64,000 nt of DNA from Bradyrhizobium sp. WSM3983 (GTDB lineage Bacteria; Pseudomonadota; Alphaproteobacteria; Rhizobiales; Xanthobacteraceae). A model generated the notes under the pieces. That model searched no databases and was not told where the DNA came from. It saw nothing but the letters and a program-made list of their open reading frames with translations. Positions 61,499 through 64,000 of the stretch are shown piece by piece. Position numbers and translations under genes: made by a program. How positions within the stretch are numbered: the stretch's first letter is position 1; each line of letters opens with the position of its first letter. Where the stretch lies: the NCBI RefSeq assembly GCF_000473045.1, contig NZ_AXAY01000017.1, positions 1 to 64,000 on the forward strand, written 5' to 3'.

Positions 61499-62002
61499 TC
61501 AGGTCCGCTCCTCATGGAGCGTAACCAGCACAGCATCCTGCTCAAAGCTCTCGCCCTCCTTGAAGTGAATACACTCGACAATGCCGTCTTGTGGAGAACG
61601 TATGACGGTCTCCAGCTTCATGCTCTCGATCGTCATCAGGGCCGTCCCGACAGAAACGGCTTGACCAGGAGAAACCCGGGCGACGATGACGACACCGGGC
61701 ATGGGCGCGCGAGCGACGGCTTGGCTTATCTCCTGCTTCGACGTAGCAAGGGTTCGCAATGGGTCGCGGTAACGCAAACTGCGCGTTTCGCCACTCATGT
61801 GCACGTGAATGGTTTCGCCATCAATGGCGAACCTGACGGGCTGGCTTTCGCCCGCAATAATAACAACACCGCAGCCGTCACCGCGATGGGAGAACGCGAC
61901 CGGGGCAATCACCCGGTCATGCAAGCAGAGACGGTAGTCCTCTCGGCACCGTGACAGCCATAGCTGGTATTCGACGCCATCAACCTCAAAAGAGTGATTC
62001 AC
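61499..62002 (-). CDS. Biotin carboxyl carrier protein subunit
   Basis: 167 residues from a GTG that follows the biotin carboxylase stop by one base, with GGAG upstream. The C-terminal biotinyl domain has APMPGVVIVARVSPGQAVSV and the biotin-attachment site TIESMKLETVI (K129); the common motif is AMKM, and SMKL is an accepted variant. The N-terminal half is a beta-rich adaptor domain (VNHSFEVDGVEYQLWLSRCR). In most MCC/geranyl-CoA systems this domain is fused to biotin carboxylase; here it is separate, so this is a three-gene arrangement. Confidence 0.85.
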   Translation of the reverse strand: MNHSFEVDGVEYQLWLSRCREDYRLCLHDRVIAPVAFSHRGDGCGVVIIAGESQPVRFAIDGETIHVHMSGETRSLRYRDPLRTLATSKQEISQAVARAPMPGVVIVARVSPGQAVSVGTALMTIESMKLETVIRSPQDGIVECIHFKEGESFEQDAVLVTLHEERT

Positions 62003-62003
62003 G

Positions 62004-63479
62004 CTAGTTTCTCCAACTGCCCAGCGCCGCATGGAGGTCGGGCACGGCATCTGCCGATTCGCGGACCGGTCCGGTCAGGAGGGCACCTGCTGCCAGGAAG
62101 TCCGATAAGTCGGCCCGGGGGTCGCCTGCGGCGATGTGCGGATGTTCCTCAAGATAGCCCGTGTGAATGTGCCCAAGCAGAAATCCGTCGTCCGCGAGGA
62201 TTCGGGCAAGGAAGCTTGCGTTGGTTGCGCAACCGAGAAGCACCAAATCCCGCATCGCGCGATGCGCCTTTTGCGCAGTCTCGATACGCGAGGGCGAATG
62301 CACGACGATCTTGGCGAGCAAGGGGTCGAATGCTGTCGTGATCTTCTGACCTCGCGAAAGACCGCTGTCGATGCGTATACCGTCGCCGCCGGGGTAGTCG
62401 AGCACGAGGACCTTGCCTGTTGTTGGAGCATATCCGCGCTCCGGCGCTTCGGCACACAACCTGGCTTCGATCGCATGTCCGCTCGGCACAATTTCGGATT
62501 GTGCCAATCGAAGTGGGCGACCCGCAGCGATGTGGATCTGCTCGGCAACAAGGTCAACGCCGGTGATCATCTCGGTCACGGGATGCTCAACTTGCAAACG
62601 TGTATTCATTTCCAGAAAGTGGAACTCTCCTCCGCCAAGGAGGAATTCGACAGTGCCTGCATTGTGATAGTTGGCTGCACGGGCGATGCCGACGGCGGCA
62701 TCGCAGATGCCTTGACGCAACTCCGACGACAGCCCCGGCGCGGGCGCCTCTTCGATGACCTTTTGGAACCGACGCTGGATCGAGCACTCCCGCTCGAACA
62801 GATGAGTCACGTTTCCGAAGGCGTCCCCGAGCACCTGGACTTCGATATGGCGCGGGCTTTCGATATATCGTTCGACGTAGAGCCGGCCATCTCCGAAATA
62901 GCGCTGCGCCTCGCTGCGCGCCTGCGCAATTGCGTCCTCCAGGAGCCCGATGTCGCGCACAATCTGCATGCCCTTGCCGCCGCCGGCCGCGGAAGGTTTT
63001 ACGAGCAACGGGGGTCCCATGGCCCGGGCTCTGCGCACGAAGGTCGTTGCATCATCTTCCTCGATGGCGCAAGGAGCGACTGGAAACCCGTGTCGCTGAA
63101 CGAAGTTGCGAGCGCGAATTTTGTCGCCCATCAGTTCTATGCTTTCGGGGGCAGGTCCGACGAATGTGATGCCGGCGCTCGTAACGGCCCTTGCGAACTC
63201 CGCGTTCTCCGACAGAAATCCATAACCTGGATGCAGCGCACCGGCGTTCGCTTGTCGGGCGGCGGCGATAATCTGCGGGATGTCGAGATAGGCAGCAATC
63301 GGCGTGCGTCCGTCGATCGCGATGGCTATATCGGCCATAGAGACGGCAAGCGTGCCGGCATCAACGTCGTGGTAGACGATCGCAGAACGAAGCCCCAGCT
63401 TGCGAAGGGTCTTGATGATACGAACGGCGATCTCTCCCCTATTGGCGATCAGAACGGTATCAAAAGGCAGTTCGTGCAT
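62004..63479 (-). CDS. Biotin carboxylase subunit (AccC type)
   Basis: 491 residues with the ATP-grasp fold of biotin carboxylases. N-terminal DTVLIANRGEIAVRIIKTLR, HPGYGFLSENAEFA, glycine loop KPSAAGGGKGMQIV, FERECSIQRRFQKVIEEAP (catalytic region), EFHFLEMNTRLQVEHPVTEM. It carboxylates biotin on the carrier encoded downstream using bicarbonate and ATP. It is the first gene of the operon AccC, BCCP, carboxyltransferase. The C-terminus is about 40 residues longer than housekeeping AccC but lacks the fused biotin domain of alpha-type subunits. Confidence 0.92.
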   Translation of the reverse strand: MHELPFDTVLIANRGEIAVRIIKTLRKLGLRSAIVYHDVDAGTLAVSMADIAIAIDGRTPIAAYLDIPQIIAAARQANAGALHPGYGFLSENAEFARAVTSAGITFVGPAPESIELMGDKIRARNFVQRHGFPVAPCAIEEDDATTFVRRARAMGPPLLVKPSAAGGGKGMQIVRDIGLLEDAIAQARSEAQRYFGDGRLYVERYIESPRHIEVQVLGDAFGNVTHLFERECSIQRRFQKVIEEAPAPGLSSELRQGICDAAVGIARAANYHNAGTVEFLLGGGEFHFLEMNTRLQVEHPVTEMITGVDLVAEQIHIAAGRPLRLAQSEIVPSGHAIEARLCAEAPERGYAPTTGKVLVLDYPGGDGIRIDSGLSRGQKITTAFDPLLAKIVVHSPSRIETAQKAHRAMRDLVLLGCATNASFLARILADDGFLLGHIHTGYLEEHPHIAAGDPRADLSDFLAAGALLTGPVRESADAVPDLHAALGSWRN

Positions 63480-63655
63480 TGAGATATCTTCAGCTGCTTG
63501 GTATGCCCGACTACAGACGTTTAGCTTGAGCCCGACGATCGTCCTGTGAGCCCCGCGTCACGTCCCACACCATCGATCGGATCGGTCTAAGTTGGTGCCA
63601 CGCACACGTGCCGCGGCACGAATATCATCAAGCGAAACCAGCTGTCGCGCATACC
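63480..63655. other. Upstream region of the carboxylase operon
   Basis: About 175 bases without a gene; expected to hold the operon's promoter. No clear operator was recognised. Confidence 0.4.
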
Positions 63656-63958
63656 TCATCTTGGGCCCCCATTTCCTGTGGCGGCATCCCGAACTGAGAT
63701 GACTTGGCGACACTGCACGCTCAAGCGTTGGATATTGCCTTTGAGACAGGCCGCGACGGCGTCCTCATCAGGTATATGGGCGCCGCAGAGGCGAAGCGCA
63801 TCCGGTGTGCAAGCCTGACGCGCCTCCGCTGAGACCGGCCGATCTCGCGCATCTACGCTTCCGCAGAACTCTGTCGTCATCGCAACGCAAAAAAGCGCAA
63901 TTGTATAGCGATGCGCTCTGTGGCGCGACGAGCGGTTGGTTTGCTGCATGTGGTTCAC
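63656..63958 (-). CDS. Small Cys-rich exported protein
   Basis: 100 residues from a GTG with GAGGA six bases upstream (an ATG three codons in is possible). Signal segment RYTIALFCVAMTTEFCGSVD, then a domain with four spaced cysteines (ACTPDALRLCGAHIPDEDAV and AACLKGNIQRLSVQCRQV). Proteins of this CTPDA..LC...IPD...C......LS..C type are common and multi-copy in Bradyrhizobium and relatives, with no known function. It is upstream of and in the same direction as the carboxylase operon but 177 bases apart, so probably separate. Confidence 0.7.
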   Translation of the reverse strand: MNHMQQTNRSSRHRAHRYTIALFCVAMTTEFCGSVDARDRPVSAEARQACTPDALRLCGAHIPDEDAVAACLKGNIQRLSVQCRQVISVRDAATGNGGPR

Positions 63959-64000
63959 GGCTATCCTCTGTCGGTGTGATCTACGATATTTTCATGCTGC

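Noticed and set aside
62136..63482. 448-codon plus-strand frame opposite the biotin carboxylase
   Set aside because: Antisense to a complete ATP-grasp enzyme; composition is that of a shadow frame.

Overview
The window looks like a symbiosis- or genomic-island segment of a Bradyrhizobium-type alphaproteobacterium. Evidence: a bradavidin-type secreted avidin, a noeC/noeH-like pair, dense decayed IS3, IS110 and IS200 copies, long stretches without genes, and high-GC codon use in the flanking metabolic genes. No rRNA, tRNA or CRISPR array was seen.

Layout. 1-3660 is ordinary chromosome: the end of a TRAP transporter, an acyl-CoA dehydrogenase and an acyl-CoA synthetase. An intact IS3-family element (3782-5039) marks an abrupt change to accessory DNA. 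5 to 24 kb is a graveyard of fragments around a few intact genes: an amidohydrolase, a complete phosphonoalanine-degradation locus (LysR regulator, phosphonopyruvate hydrolase, aminotransferase; palR/palA/palB-like, 9314-12663), a methyltransferase, a HAD + UbiA pair like nod-factor arabinosylation genes, and a large membrane protein. A second pal locus (22180-23940) is a deletion-fused pseudogene, and further pal scraps lie at 12.9, 32.3 and 43.8 kb.

24-43 kb is co-directional (+): TonB-dependent receptor, exbB, exbD, tonB, a tannase/feruloyl-esterase family protein, a carbohydrate-type ABC transporter, then a tightly overlapped secreted redox operon (DUF1592/1588 protein, DUF1552 protein, PF03640-repeat protein, HiPIP, triheme cytochrome c). 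It reads as outer-membrane capture, periplasmic hydrolysis, uptake and oxidation of an unknown, possibly plant-derived, compound.

51.9-45.6 kb (-) is the most notable unit: an apparent eight-gene operon starting with PEP mutase, followed by a small ORF, an aminotransferase, a small secreted protein, a choline/aminoethylphosphonate-type cytidylyltransferase, a CDP-alcohol phosphotransferase, a GntR/MocR-type aminotransferase domain without its DNA-binding part, and an EamA exporter. This predicts a CMP-activated phosphonate joined to an alcohol or lipid. A pathway to make a phosphonate and one to degrade phosphonoalanine therefore lie within 40 kb of each other.

53-64 kb holds a diheme cytochrome c peroxidase, the avidin, a CYP153-like P450, a HAD + SAICAR-synthetase-like pair, a three-gene biotin-dependent acyl-CoA carboxylase operon and a Cys-rich secreted protein. 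An 11-base motif (ATTATTCGATG) recurs 70-77 bases upstream of the three LysR copies and about 105 bases upstream of the TonB receptor and the ABC ATPase, suggesting either a shared regulon or carried-over pal promoter DNA.
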